Below, in pieces: positions 45,201-59,760 of a stretch of DNA of 64,000 nt (position 1 is its first letter; each line of letters begins with the position of its first letter). The stretch is taken from NCBI GenBank assembly GCA_037349105.1, contig JAYJMM010000113.1, forward strand, positions 6,286,001 to 6,350,000. Direction: 5' to 3'. The notes below the pieces were generated by a model. That model searched no databases and was not told the origin of the DNA. It saw only the letters and a program-made list of their open reading frames with translations. The translations under genes and the position numbers were made by a program. Source of the stretch: Limnomonas spitsbergensis (lineage: Eukaryota > Chlorophyta > Chlorophyceae > Chlamydomonadales).

Positions 45201-48200
45201 GCCTGCAACAGCCTGCACACTTCCAGGACACACATTTCATTCTGGCAGCATAGTAAAGGATCACTTTATGAGCATGCAGCCATGCTCAAAATGTCAGGGC
45301 AGTGGGTAGACTGGGAGGAACACAGATTTTGAGCCACCAAGGTGGTTCAGTAAAACAGCCCCCCTCGTTTCCCACTCAAGGAGATGGCATGCAACAGCCT
45401 GCACACTTCCATTACACACATATCATTCTGGCAGCATAGTAAAGGATCACTATATGAGCATGCAGCCATGCTCAAAATGTCAGGGCAGTGGGTAAAATGG
45501 GAGGAACACAGATTTTGAGCCACTTAGGTGGTTCAGTAAAACAGCCCCCCTCGTTTCCCACTCAAGGAGATGGCCTGCAACAGCCTCCACACTTCCAGGA
45601 CACACATTTCATTCTGGCAGCATAGTAAAGGATCACTATATGAGCATGCAGCCATGCTCAAAATGTCAGGGCAATGGGTAGACTGGGAGGAACACAGATT
45701 TTGAGCCACCATGGTGGTTCAGTAAAACAGCCCCCCTCGTTTCCCACTCAAGGAGATGGCCTGCAACAGCCTCCACACTTCCAGGACACACATTTCATTC
45801 TGGCAGCATAGTAAAGGATCACTATATGAGCATGCAGCCATGCTCAAAATGTCAGGGCAGTGGGTAAAATGGGAGGAACACAGATTTTGAGCCACTTAGG
45901 TGGTTCAGTAAAACAGCCCCCCTCGTTTCCCACTCATGGAGATGGCCTGCAACAGCCTGCACACTTCCAGGACACACATTTCATTCTGGCAGCATAGTAA
46001 AGGATCACTATATGAGCATGCAGCCATGCTCAAAATGTCAGGGCAGTGGGTAGACTGGGAGGAACACAGATTTTGAGCCACTTAGGTGGTTCAGCAAAAC
46101 AGCCCCCCTCGCTCCCACTCATGGAGATGGCCTGCAACAGCCTGCACACTTCCAGGACACACATTTCATTCTGGCAGCATAGTAAAGGATCACTATATGA
46201 GCATGCAGCCATGCTCAAAATGTCAGGGCAGTGGGTAAAATGGGAGGAACACAGATTTTGAGCCACTTAGGTGGTTCAGCAAAACAGCCCCCCTCGTTTC
46301 CCACTCATGGAGATGGCCTGCAACAGCCTGCACACTTCCAGGACACACATTTCATTCTGGCAGCATAGTAAAGGATCACTTTATGAGCATGCAGCCATGC
46401 TCAAAATGTCAGGGCAGTGGGTAAAATGGGAGGAACACAGATTTTGAGCCACTTCGGTGGTTCAGCAAAACAGCCCCCCCCGTTTCCCACTCATGGAGAT
46501 GGCCTGCAACAGCCTGCACACTTCCAGGACACACATTTCATTCTGGCAGCATAGTAAAGGATCACTATATGAGCATGCAGCCATGCTCAAAATGTCAGGG
46601 CAGTGGGTAAAATGGGAGGAACACAGATTTTGAGCCACTTAGGTGGTTCAGTAAAACAGCCCCCCTCGTTTCCCACTCAAGGAGATGGCCTGCAACAGCC
46701 TCCACACTTCCAGGACACACATTTCATTCTGGCAGCATAGTAAAGGATCACTATATGAGCATGCAGCCATGCTCAAAATGTCAGGGCAATGGGTAGACTG
46801 GGAGGAACACAGATTTTGAGCCACCATGGTGGTTCAGTAAAACAGCCCCCCTCGTTTCCCACTCAAGGAGATGGCCTGCAACAGCCTCCACACTTCCAGG
46901 ACACACATTTCATTCTGGCAGCATAGTAAAGGATCACTATATGAGCATGCAGCCATGCTCAAAATGTCAGGGCAGTGGGTAAAATGGGAGGAACACAGAT
47001 TTTGAGCCACTTAGGTGGTTCAGCAAAACAGCCCCCCTCGTTTCCCACTCATGGAGATGGCCTGCAACAGCCTGCACACTTCCAGGACACACATTTCATT
47101 CTGGCAGCATAGTAAAGGATCACTTTATGAGCATGCAGCCATGCTCAAAATGTCAGGGCAGTGGGTAAAATGGGAGGAACACAGATTTTGAGCCACTTAG
47201 GTGGTTCAGCAAAACAGCCCCCCTCGCTCCCACTCATGGAGATGGCCTGCAACAGCCTGCACACTTCCAGGACACACATTTCATTCTGGCAGCATAGTAA
47301 AGGATCACTATATGAGCATGCAGCCATGCTCAAAATGTCAGGGCAGTGGGTAAAATGGGAGGAACACAGATTTTGAGCCACTTAGGTGGTTCAGCAAAAC
47401 AGCCCCCCTCGTTTCCCACTCATGGAGATGGCCTGCAACAGCCTGCACACTTCCAGGACACACATTTCATTCTGGCAGCATAGTAAAGGATCACTTTATG
47501 AGCATGCAGCCATGCTCAAAATGTCAGGGCAGTGGGTAAAATGGGAGGAACACAGATTTTGAGCCACTTCGGTGGTTCAGCAAAACAGCCCCCCCCGTTT
47601 CCCACTCATGGAGATGGCCTGCAACAGCCTGCACACTTCCAGGACACACATTTCATTCTGGCAGCATAGTAAAGGATCACTATATGAACATGCAGCCATG
47701 CTCAAAATGTCAGGGCAGTGGGTAAAATGGGAGGAACACAGATTTTGAGCCACTTAGGTGGTTCAGCAAAACAGCCCCCCTCGTTTCCCACTCATGGAGA
47801 TGGCCTGCAACAGCCTCCACACTTCCAGGACACACATTTCATTCTGGCAGCATAGTAAAGGATCACTATATGAGCATGCAGCCATGCTCAAAATGTCAGG
47901 GCAGTGGGTAGACTGGGAGGAACACAGATTTTGAGCCACCATGGTGGTTCAGTAAAACAGCCCCCCTCGTTTCCCACTCAAGGAGATGGCCTGCAACAGC
48001 CTCCACACTTCCAGGACACACATTTCATTCTGGCAGCATAGTGAAGGATCACTATATGAGCATGCAGCCATGCTCAAAATGTCAGGGCAGTGGGTAAAAT
48101 GGGAGGAACACAGATTTTGAGCCACTTAGGTGGTTCAGTAAAACAGCCCCCCTCGTTTCCCACTCATGGAGATGGCCTGCAACAGCCTGCACACTTCCAG

Positions 48201-51200
48201 GACACACATTTCATTCTGGCAGCATAGTAAAGGATCACTATATGAGCATGCAGCCATGCTCAAAATGTCAGGGCAGTGGGTAAAATGGGAGGAACACAGA
48301 TTTTGAGCCACTTAGGTGGTTCAGCAAAACAGCCCCCCTCGCTCCCACTCATGGAGATGGCCTGCAACAGCCTGCACACTTCCAGGACACACATTTCATT
48401 CTGGCAGCATAGTAAAGGATCACTATATGAGCATGCAGCCATGCTCAAAATGTCAGGGCAGTGGGTAAAATGGGAGGAACACAGATTTTGAGCCACTTAG
48501 GTGGTTCAGCAAAACAGCCCCCCTCGTTTCCCACTCATGGAGATGGCCTGCAACAGCCTGCACACTTCCAGGACACACATTTCATTCTGGCAGCATAGTA
48601 AAGGATCACTATATGAGCATGCAGCCATGCTCAAAATGTCAGGGCAGTGGGTAGACTGGGAGGAACACAGATTTTGAGCCACCAAGGTGGTTCAGTAAAA
48701 CAGCCCCCCTCGTTTCCCACTCAAGGAGATGGCATGCAACAGCCTGCACACTTCCATTACACACATATCATTCTGGCAGCATAGTAAAGGATCACTATAT
48801 GAGCATGCAGCCATGCTCAAAATGTCAGGGCAGTGGGTAAAATGGGAGGAACACAGATTTTGAGCCACTTAGGTGGTTCAGTAAAACAGCCCCCCTCGTT
48901 TCCCACTCAAGGAGATGGCCTGCAACAGCCTCCACACTTCCAGGACACACATTTCATTCTGGCAGCATAGTAAAGGATCACTATATGAGCATGCAGCCAT
49001 GCTCAAAATGTCAGGGCAATGGGTAGACTGGGAGGAACACAGATTTTGAGCCACCATGGTGGTTCAGTAAAACAGCCCCCCTCGTTTCCCACTCAAGGAG
49101 ATGGCCTGCAACAGCCTCCACACTTCCAGGACACACATTTCATTCTGGCAGCATAGTAAAGGATCACTATATGAGCATGCAGCCATGCTCAAAATGTCAG
49201 GGCAGTGGGTAAAATGGGAGGAACACAGATTTTGAGCCACTTAGGTGGTTCAGTAAAACAGCCCCCCTCGTTTCCCACTCATGGAGATGGCCTGCAACAG
49301 CCTGCACACTTCCAGGACACACATTTCATTCTGGCAGCATAGTAAAGGATCACTATATGAGCATGCAGCCATGCTCAAAATGTCAGGGCAGTGGGTAGAC
49401 TGGGAGGAACACAGATTTTGAGCCACTTAGGTGGTTCAGCAAAACAGCCCCCCTCGCTCCCACTCATGGAGATGGCCTGCAACAGCCTGCACACTTCCAG
49501 GACACACATTTCATTCTGGCAGCATAGTAAAGGATCACTATATGAGCATGCAGCCATGCTCAAAATGTCAGGGCAGTGGGTAAAATGGGAGGAACACAGA
49601 TTTTGAGCCACTTAGGTGGTTCAGCAAAACAGCCCCCCTCGTTTCCCACTCATGGAGATGGCCTGCAACAGCCTGCACACTTCCAGGACACACATTTCAT
49701 TCTGGCAGCATAGTAAAGGATCACTTTATGAGCATGCAGCCATGCTCAAAATGTCAGGGCAGTGGGTAAAATGGGAGGAACACAGATTTTGAGCCACTTA
49801 GGTGGTTCAGCAAAACAGCCCCCCTCGCTCCCACTCATGGAGATGGCCTGCAACAGCCTGCACACTTCCAGGACACACATTTCATTCTGGCAGCATAGTA
49901 AAGGATCACTATATGAGCATGCAGCCATGCTCAAAATGTCAGGGCAGTGGGTAGACTGGGAGGAACACAGATTTTGAGCCACCAAGGTGGTTCAGTAAAA
50001 CAGCCCCCCTCGTTTCCCACTCAAGGAGATGGCATGCAACAGCCTGCACACTTCCATTACACACATATCATTCTGGCAGCATAGTAAAGGATCACTATAT
50101 GAGCATGCAGCCATGCTCAAAATGTCAGGGCAGTGGGTAAAATGGGAGGAACACAGATTTTGAGCCACTTAGGTGGTTCAGTAAAACAGCCCCCCTCGTT
50201 TCCCACTCAAGGAGATGGCCTGCAACAGCCTCCACACTTCCAGGACACACATTTCATTCTGGCAGCATAGTAAAGGATCACTATATGAGCATGCAGCCAT
50301 GCTCAAAATGTCAGGGCAATGGGTAGACTGGGAGGAACACAGATTTTGAGCCACCATGGTGGTTCAGTAAAACAGCCCCCCTCGTTTCCCACTCAAGGAG
50401 ATGGCCTGCAACAGCCTCCACACTTCCAGGACACACATTTCATTCTGGCAGCATAGTAAAGGATCACTATATGAGCATGCAGCCATGCTCAAAATGTCAG
50501 GGCAGTGGGTAAAATGGGAGGAACACAGATTTTGAGCCACTTAGGTGGTTCAGCAAAACAGCCCCCCTCGTTTCCCACTCATGGAGATGGCCTGCAACAG
50601 CCTGCACACTTCCAGGACACACATTTCATTCTGGCAGCATAGTAAAGGATCACTTTATGAGCATGCAGCCATGCTCAAAATGTCAGGGCAGTGGGTAAAA
50701 TGGGAGGAACACAGATTTTGAGCCACTTAGGTGGTTCAGCAAAACAGCCCCCCTCGCTCCCACTCATGGAGATGGCCTGCAACAGCCTGCACACTTCCAG
50801 GACACACATTTCATTCTGGCAGCATAGTAAAGGATCACTATATGAGCATGCAGCCATGCTCAAAATGTCAGGACAGTGGGTAAAATGGGAGGAACACAGA
50901 TTTTGAGCCACTTAGGTGGTTCAGCAAAACAGCCCCCCTCGTTTCCCACTCATGGAGATGGCCTGCAACAGCCTGCACACTTCCAGGACACACATTTCAT
51001 TCTGGCAGCATAGTAAAGGATCACTTTATGAGCATGCAGCCATGCTCAAAATGTCAGGGCAGTGGGTAAAATGGGAGGAACACAGATTTTGAGCCACTTC
51101 GGTGGTTCAGCAAAACAGCCCCCCCCGTTTCCCACTCATGGAGATGGCCTGCAACAGCCTGCACACTTCCAGGACACACATTTCATTCTGGCAGCATAGT

Positions 51201-54200
51201 AAAGGATCACTATATGAACATGCAGCCATGCTCAAAATGTCAGGGCAGTGGGTAAAATGGGAGGAACACAGATTTTGAGCCACTTAGGTGGTTCAGCAAA
51301 ACAGCCCCCCTCGTTTCCCACTCATGGAGATGGCCTGCAACAGCCTCCACACTTCCAGGACACACATTTCATTCTGGCAGCATAGTAAAGGATCACTATA
51401 TGAGCATGCAGCCATGCTCAAAATGTCAGGGCAGTGGGTAGACTGGGAGGAACACAGATTTTGAGCCACCATGGTGGTTCAGTAAAACAGCCCCCCTCGT
51501 TTCCCACTCAAGGAGATGGCCTGCAACAGCCTCCACACTTCCAGGACACACATTTCATTCTGGCAGCATAGTAAAGGATCACTATATGAGCATGCAGCCA
51601 TGCTCAAAATGTCAGGGCAGTGGGTAAAATGGGAGGAACACAGATTTTGAGCCACTTAGGTGGTTCAGTAAAACAGCCCCCCTCGTTTCCCACTCATGGA
51701 GATGGCCTGCAACAGCCTGCACACTTCCAGGACACACATTTCATTCTGGCAGCATAGTAAAGGATCACTATATGAGCATGCAGCCATGCTCAAAATGTCA
51801 GGGCAGTGGGTAAAATGGGAGGAACACAGATTTTGAGCCACTTAGGTGGTTCAGCAAAACAGCCCCCCTCGCTCCCACTCATGGAGATGGCCTGCAACAG
51901 CCTGCACACTTCCAGGACACACATTTCATTCTGGCAGCATAGTAAAGGATCACTATATGAGCATGCAGCCATGCTCAAAATGTCAGGGCAGTGGGTAAAA
52001 TGGGAGGAACACAGATTTTGAGCCACTTAGGTGGTTCAGCAAAACAGCCCCCCTCGTTTCCCACTCATGGAGATGGCCTGCAACAGCCTGCACACTTCCA
52101 GGACACACATTTCATTCTGGCAGCATAGTAAAGGATCACTATATGAGCATGCAGCCATGCTCAAAATGTCAGGGCAGTGGGTAGACTGGGAGGAACACAG
52201 ATTTTGAGCCACCAAGGTGGTTCAGTAAAACAGCCCCCCTCGTTTCCCACTCAAGGAGATGGCATGCAACAGCCTGCACACTTCCATTACACACATATCA
52301 TTCTGGCAGCATAGTAAAGGATCACTATATGAGCATGCAGCCATGCTCAAAATGTCAGGGCAGTGGGTAAAATGGGAGGAACACAGATTTTGAGCCACTT
52401 AGGTGGTTCAGTAAAACAGCCCCCCTCGTTTCCCACTCAAGGAGATGGCCTGCAACAGCCTCCACACTTCCAGGACACACATTTCATTCTGGCAGCATAG
52501 TAAAGGATCACTATATGAGCATGCAGCCATGCTCAAAATGTCAGGGCAATGGGTAGACTGGGAGGAACACAGATTTTGAGCCACCATGGTGGTTCAGTAA
52601 AACAGCCCCCCTCGTTTCCCACTCAAGGAGATGGCCTGCAACAGCCTCCACACTTCCAGGACACACATTTCATTCTGGCAGCATAGTAAAGGATCACTAT
52701 ATGAGCATGCAGCCATGCTCAAAATGTCAGGGCAGTGGGTAAAATGGGAGGAACACAGATTTTGAGCCACTTAGGTGGTTCAGTAAAACAGCCCCCCTCG
52801 TTTCCCACTCATGGAGATGGCCTGCAACAGCCTGCACACTTCCAGGACACACATTTCATTCTGGCAGCATAGTAAAGGATCACTATATGAGCATGCAGCC
52901 ATGCTCAAAATGTCAGGGCAGTGGGTAGACTGGGAGGAACACAGATTTTGAGCCACTTAGGTGGTTCAGCAAAACAGCCCCCCTCGCTCCCACTCATGGA
53001 GATGGCCTGCAACAGCCTGCACACTTCCAGGACACACATTTCATTCTGGCAGCATAGTAAAGGATCACTATATGAGCATGCAGCCATGCTCAAAATGTCA
53101 GGGCAGTGGGTAAAATGGGAGGAACACAGATTTTGAGCCACTTAGGTGGTTCAGCAAAACAGCCCCCCTCGTTTCCCACTCATGGAGATGGCCTGCAACA
53201 GCCTGCACACTTCCAGGACACACATTTCATTCTGGCAGCATAGTAAAGGATCACTTTATGAGCATGCAGCCATGCTCAAAATGTCAGGGCAGTGGGTAAA
53301 ATGGGAGGAACACAGATTTTGAGCCACTTCGGTGGTTCAGCAAAACAGCCCCCCCCGTTTCCCACTCATGGAGATGGCCTGCAACAGCCTGCACACTTCC
53401 AGGACACACATTTCATTCTGGCAGCATAGTAAAGGATCACTATATGAACATGCAGCCATGCTCAAAATGTCAGGGCAGTGGGTAAAATGGGAGGAACACA
53501 GATTTTGAGCCACTTAGGTGGTTCAGCAAAACAGCCCCCCTCGTTTCCCACTCATGGAGATGGCCTGCAACAGCCTCCACACTTCCAGGACACACATTTC
53601 ATTCTGGCAGCATAGTAAAGGATCACTATATGAGCATGCAGCCATGCTCAAAATGTCAGGGCAGTGGGTAGACTGGGAGGAACACAGATTTTGAGCCACC
53701 AAGGTGGTTCAGTAAAACAGCCCCCCTCGTTTCCCACTCAAGGAGATGGCATGCAACAGCCTGCACACTTCCATTACACACATATCATTCTGGCAGCATA
53801 GTAAAGGATCACTATATGAGCATGCAGCCATGCTCAAAATGTCAGGGCAGTGGGTAAAATGGGAGGAACACAGATTTTGAGCCACTTAGGTGGTTCAGTA
53901 AAACAGCCCCCCTCGTTTCCCACTCAAGGAGATGGCCTGCAACAGCCTCCACACTTCCAGGACACACATTTCATTCTGGCAGCATAGTAAAGGATCACTA
54001 TATGAGCATGCAGCCATGCTCAAAATGTCAGGGCAATGGGTAGACTGGGAGGAACACAGATTTTGAGCCACCATGGTGGTTCAGTAAAACAGCCCCCCTC
54101 GTTTCCCACTCAAGGAGATGGCCTGCAACAGCCTCCACACTTCCAGGACACACATTTCATTCTGGCAGCATAGTAAAGGATCACTATATGAGCATGCAGC

Positions 54201-57200
54201 CATGCTCAAAATGTCAGGGCAGTGGGTAAAATGGGAGGAACACAGATTTTGAGCCACTTAGGTGGTTCAGCAAAACAGCCCCCCTCGTTTCCCACTCATG
54301 GAGATGGCCTGCAACAGCCTGCACACTTCCAGGACACACATTTCATTCTGGCAGCATAGTAAAGGATCACTTTATGAGCATGCAGCCATGCTCAAAATGT
54401 CAGGGCAGTGGGTAAAATGGGAGGAACACAGATTTTGAGCCACTTAGGTGGTTCAGCAAAACAGCCCCCCTCGCTCCCACTCATGGAGATGGCCTGCAAC
54501 AGCCTGCACACTTCCAGGACACACATTTCATTCTGGCAGCATAGTAAAGGATCACTATATGAGCATGCAGCCATGCTCAAAATGTCAGGGCAGTGGGTAA
54601 AATGGGAGGAACACAGATTTTGAGCCACTTAGGTGGTTCAGCAAAACAGCCCCCCTCGTTTCCCACTCATGGAGATGGCCTGCAACAGCCTGCACACTTC
54701 CAGGACACACATTTCATTCTGGCAGCATAGTAAAGGATCACTTTATGAGCATGCAGCCATGCTCAAAATGTCAGGGCAGTGGGTAAAATGGGAGGAACAC
54801 AGATTTTGAGCCACTTCGGTGGTTCAGCAAAACAGCCCCCCCCGTTTCCCACTCATGGAGATGGCCTGCAACAGCCTGCACACTTCCAGGACACACATTT
54901 CATTCTGGCAGCATAGTAAAGGATCACTATATGAACATGCAGCCATGCTCAAAATGTCAGGGCAGTGGGTAAAATGGGAGGAACACAGATTTTGAGCCAC
55001 TTAGGTGGTTCAGCAAAACAGCCCCCCTCGTTTCCCACTCATGGAGATGGCCTGCAACAGCCTCCACACTTCCAGGACACACATTTCATTCTGGCAGCAT
55101 AGTAAAGGATCACTATATGAGCATGCAGCCATGCTCAAAATGTCAGGGCAGTGGGTAGACTGGGAGGAACACAGATTTTGAGCCACCATGGTGGTTCAGT
55201 AAAACAGCCCCCCTCGTTTCCCACTCGAGGAGATGGCCTGCAACAGCCTCCACACTTCCAGGACACACATTTCATTCTGGCAGCATAGTAAAGGATCACT
55301 ATATGAGCATGCAGCCATGCTCAAAATGTCAGGGCAGTGGGTAAAATGGGAGGAACACAGATTTTGAGCCACTTAGGTGGTTCAGTAAAACAGCCCCCCT
55401 CGTTTCCCACTCATGGAGATGGCCTGCAACAGCCTGCACACTTCCAGGACACACATTTCATTCTGGCAGCATAGTAAAGGATCACTATATGAGCATGCAG
55501 CCATGCTCAAAATGTCAGGGCAGTGGGTAAAATGGGAGGAACACAGATTTTGAGCCACTTAGGTGGTTCAGCAAAACAGCCCCCCTCGCTCCCACTCATG
55601 GAGATGGCCTGCAACAGCCTGCACACTTCCAGGACACACATTTCATTCTGGCAGCATAGTAAAGGATCACTATATGAGCATGCAGCCATGCTCAAAATGT
55701 CAGGGCAGTGGGTAAAATGGGAGGAACACAGATTTTGAGCCACTTAGGTGGTTCAGCAAAACAGCCCCCCTCGTTTCCCACTCATGGAGATGGCCTGCAA
55801 CAGCCTGCACACTTCCAGGACACACATTTCATTCTGGCAGCATAGTAAAGGATCACTATATGAGCATGCAGCCATGCTCAAAATGTCAGGGCAGTGGGTA
55901 GACTGGGAGGAACACAGATTTTGAGCCACCAAGGTGATTCAGTAAAACAGCCCCCCTCGTTTCCCACTCAAGGAGATGGCATGCAACAGCCTGCACACTT
56001 CCATTACACACATATCATTCTGGCAGCATAGTAAAGGATCACTATATGAGCATGCAGCCATGCTCAAAATGTCAGGGCAGTGGGTAAAATGGGAGGAACA
56101 CAGATTTTGAGCCACTTAGGTGGTTCAGTAAAACAGCCCCCCTCGTTTCCCACTCAAGGAGATGGCCTGCAACAGCCTCCACACTTCCAGGACACACATT
56201 TCATTCTGGCAGCATAGTAAAGGATCACTATATGAGCATGCAGCCATGCTCAAAATGTCAGGGCAATGGGTAGACTGGGAGGAACACAGATTTTGAGCCA
56301 CCATGGTGGTTCAGTAAAACAGCCCCCCTCGTTTCCCACTCAAGGAGATGGCCTGCAACAGCCTCCACACTTCCAGGACACACATTTCATTCTGGCAGCA
56401 TAGTAAAGGATCACTATATGAGCATGCAGCCATGCTCAAAATGTCAGGGCAGTGGGTAAAATGGGAGGAACACAGATTTTGAGCCACTTAGGTGGTTCAG
56501 TAAAACAGCCCCCCTCGTTTCCCACTCATGGAGATGGCCTGCAACAGCCTGCACACTTCCAGGACACACATTTCATTCTGGCAGCATAGTAAAGGATCAC
56601 TATATGAGCATGCAGCCATGCTCAAAATGTCAGGGCAGTGGGTAGACTGGGAGGAACACAGATTTTGAGCCACTTAGGTGGTTCAGCAAAACAGCCCCCC
56701 TCGCTCCCACTCATGGAGATGGCCTGCAACAGCCTGCACACTTCCAGGACACACATTTCATTCTGGCAGCATAGTAAAGGATCACTATATGAGCATGCAG
56801 CCATGCTCAAAATGTCAGGGCAGTGGGTAAAATGGGAGGAACACAGATTTTGAGCCACTTAGGTGGTTCAGCAAAACAGCCCCCCTCGTTTCCCACTCAT
56901 GGAGATGGCCTGCAACAGCCTGCACACTTCCAGGACACACATTTCATTCTGGCAGCATAGTAAAGGATCACTTTATGAGCATGCAGCCATGCTCAAAATG
57001 TCAGGGCAGTGGGTAAAATGGGAGGAACACAGATTTTGAGCCACTTCGGTGGTTCAGCAAAACAGCCCCCCCCGTTTCCCACTCATGGAGATGGCCTGCA
57101 ACAGCCTGCACACTTCCAGGACACACATTTCATTCTGGCAGCATAGTAAAGGATCACTATATGAACATGCAGCCATGCTCAAAATGTCAGGGCAGTGGGT

Positions 57201-59668
57201 AAAATGGGAGGAACACAGATTTTGAGCCACTTAGGTGGTTCAGCAAAACAGCCCCCCTCGTTTCCCACTCATGGAGATGGCCTGCAACAGCCTCCACACT
57301 TCCAGGACACACATTTCATTCTGGCAGCATAGTAAAGGATCACTATATGAGCATGCAGCCATGCTCAAAATGTCAGGGCAGTGGGTAGACTGGGAGGAAC
57401 ACAGATTTTGAGCCACCATGGTGGTTCAGTAAAACAGCCCCCCTCGTTTCCCACTCAAGGAGATGGCCTGCAACAGCCTCCACACTTCCAGGACACACAT
57501 TTCATTCTGGCAGCATAGTAAAGGATCACTATATGAGCATGCAGCCATGCTCAAAATGTCAGGGCAGTGGGTAAAATGGGAGGAACACAGATTTTGAGCC
57601 ACTTAGGTGGTTCAGTAAAACAGCCCCCCTCGTTTCCCACTCATGGAGATGGCCTGCAACAGCCTGCACACTTCCAGGACACACATTTCATTCTGGCAGC
57701 ATAGTAAAGGATCACTATATGAGCATGCAGCCATGCTCAAAATGTCAGGGCAGTGGGTAAAATGGGAGGAACACAGATTTTGAGCCACTTAGGTGGTTCA
57801 GCAAAACAGCCCCCCTCGCTCCCACTCATGGAGATGGCCTGCAACAGCCTGCACACTTCCAGGACACACATTTCATTCTGGCAGCATAGTAAAGGATCAC
57901 TATATGAGCATGCAGCCATGCTCAAAATGTCAGGGCAGTGGGTAAAATGGGAGGAACACAGATTTTGAGCCACTTAGGTGGTTCAGCAAAACAGCCCCCC
58001 TCGTTTCCCACTCATGGAGATGGCCTGCAACAGCCTGCACACTTCCAGGACACACATTTCATTCTGGCAGCATAGTAAAGGATCACTTTATGAGCATGCA
58101 GCCATGCTCAAAATGTCAGGGCAGTGGGTAAAATGGGAGGAACACAGATTTTGAGCCACTTAGGTGGTTCAGCAAAACAGCCCCCCTCGCTCCCACTCAT
58201 GGAGATGGCCTGCAACAGCCTGCACACTTCCAGGACACACATTTCATTCTGGCAGCATAGTAAAGGATCACTATATGAGCATGCAGCCATGCTCAAAATG
58301 TCAGGGCAGTGGGTAAAATGGGAGGAACACAGATTTTGAGCCACTTAGGTGGTTCAGCAAAACAGCCCCCCTCGTTTCCCACTCATGGAGATGGCCTGCA
58401 ACAGCCTGCACACTTCCAGGACACACATTTCATTCTGGCAGCATAGTAAAGGATCACTTTATGAGCATGCAGCCATGCTCAAAATGTCAGGGCAGTGGGT
58501 AAAATGGGAGGAACACAGATTTTGAGCCACTTCGGTGGTTCAGCAAAACAGCCCCCCCCGTTTCCCACTCATGGAGATGGCCTGCAACAGCCTGCACACT
58601 TCCAGGACACACATTTCATTCTGGCAGCATAGTAAAGGATCACTATATGAACATGCAGCCATGCTCAAAATGTCAGGGCAGTGGGTAAAATGGGAGGAAC
58701 ACAGATTTTGAGCCACTTAGGTGGTTCAGCAAAACAGCCCCCCTCGTTTCCCACTCATGGAGATGGCCTGCAACAGCCTCCACACTTCCAGGACACACAT
58801 TTCATTCTGGCAGCATAGTAAAGGATCACTATATGAGCATGCAGCCATGCTCAAAATGTCAGGGCAGTGGGTAGACTGGGAGGAACACAGATTTTGAGCC
58901 ACCATGGTGGTTCAGTAAAACAGCCCCCCTCGTTTCCCACTCAAGGAGATGGCCTGCAACAGCCTCCACACTTCCAGGACACACATTTCATTCTGGCAGC
59001 ATAGTAAAGGATCACTATATGAGCATGCAGCCATGCTCAAAATGTCAGGGCAGTGGGTAAAATGGGAGGAACACAGATTTTGAGCCACTTAGGTGGTTCA
59101 GTAAAACAGCCCCCCTCGTTTCCCACTCATGGAGATGGCCTGCAACAGCCTGCACACTTCCAGGACACACATTTCATTCTGGCAGCATAGTAAAGGATCA
59201 CTATATGAGCATGCAGCCATGCTCAAAATGTCAGGGCAGTGGGTAAAATGGGAGGAACACAGATTTTGAGCCACTTAGGTGGTTCAGCAAAACAGCCCCC
59301 CTCGCTCCCACTCATGGAGATGGCCTGCAACAGCCTGCACACTTCCAGGACACACATTTCATTCTGGCAGCATAGTAAAGGATCACTATATGAGCATGCA
59401 GCCATGCTCAAAATGTCAGGGCAGTGGGTAAAATGGGAGGAACACAGATTTTGAGCCACTTAGGTGGTTCAGCAAAACAGCCCCCCTCGTTTCCCACTCA
59501 TGGAGATGGCCTGCAACAGCCTGCACACTTCCAGGACACACATTTCATTCTGGCAGCATAGTAAAGGATCACTTTATGAGCATGCAGCCATGCTCAAAAT
59601 GTCAGGGCAGTGGGTAAAATGGGAGGAACACAGATTTTGAGCCACTTCGGTGGTTCAGCAAAACAGCC
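42229..59668. repeat. 186-bp satellite array, about 94 copies, with 1,115-bp higher-order unit
   Basis: Uninterrupted head-to-tail array of a 186-bp monomer containing CAACAGCCTSCACACTTCCA, GGACACACATTTCATTCTGG, CAGCATAGTAAAGGATCACT, GAGCATGCAGCCATGCTCAA and CAAAACAGCCCCCCTCGTTT. One monomer type is 185 bp because CTCGTTTCCC is shortened to CTCGCTCCC. It recurs every 1,115 bp, that is every sixth monomer, at 47145, 48260, 49375, 50675, 51790, 52905 and so on, with occasional 371-bp (two-monomer) steps. Other marker monomers carry CCATTACACACATATCATT (near 43168, 45408, 48752, 50052, 52282, 53768 and 55998) or a C8 run. Copies within a type are almost identical, so homogenisation is recent. 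The length is close to one nucleosome repeat, as in many centromeric satellites. Each monomer holds GAGCATGCAGCCATGCTC, an inverted repeat. Reading frames of 71-78 codons on both strands are by-products. Confidence 0.97.
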
Positions 59669-59760
59669 CCATTCCCACCGTGCCCAAGCCTAGGAAGCCT
59701 GATTCCCACCCTGAAGTCTGATTCCTACCATGAAACATGATTCCCACCATGCTCATGAAG
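59669..59760. repeat. Short TGATTCCCACC repeats at the satellite edge
   Basis: Between the last 186-bp monomer and the first recombinase exon, ATTCCCACC or ATTCCTACC recurs four times at irregular spacing of about 15-31 bp (59670, 59702, 59721, 59740). The last satellite copy breaks off inside its C run (AAACAGCCCC|ATTCCC). The tract ends at the weak acceptor CATGAAG, which lacks a pyrimidine tract. Confidence 0.6.
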
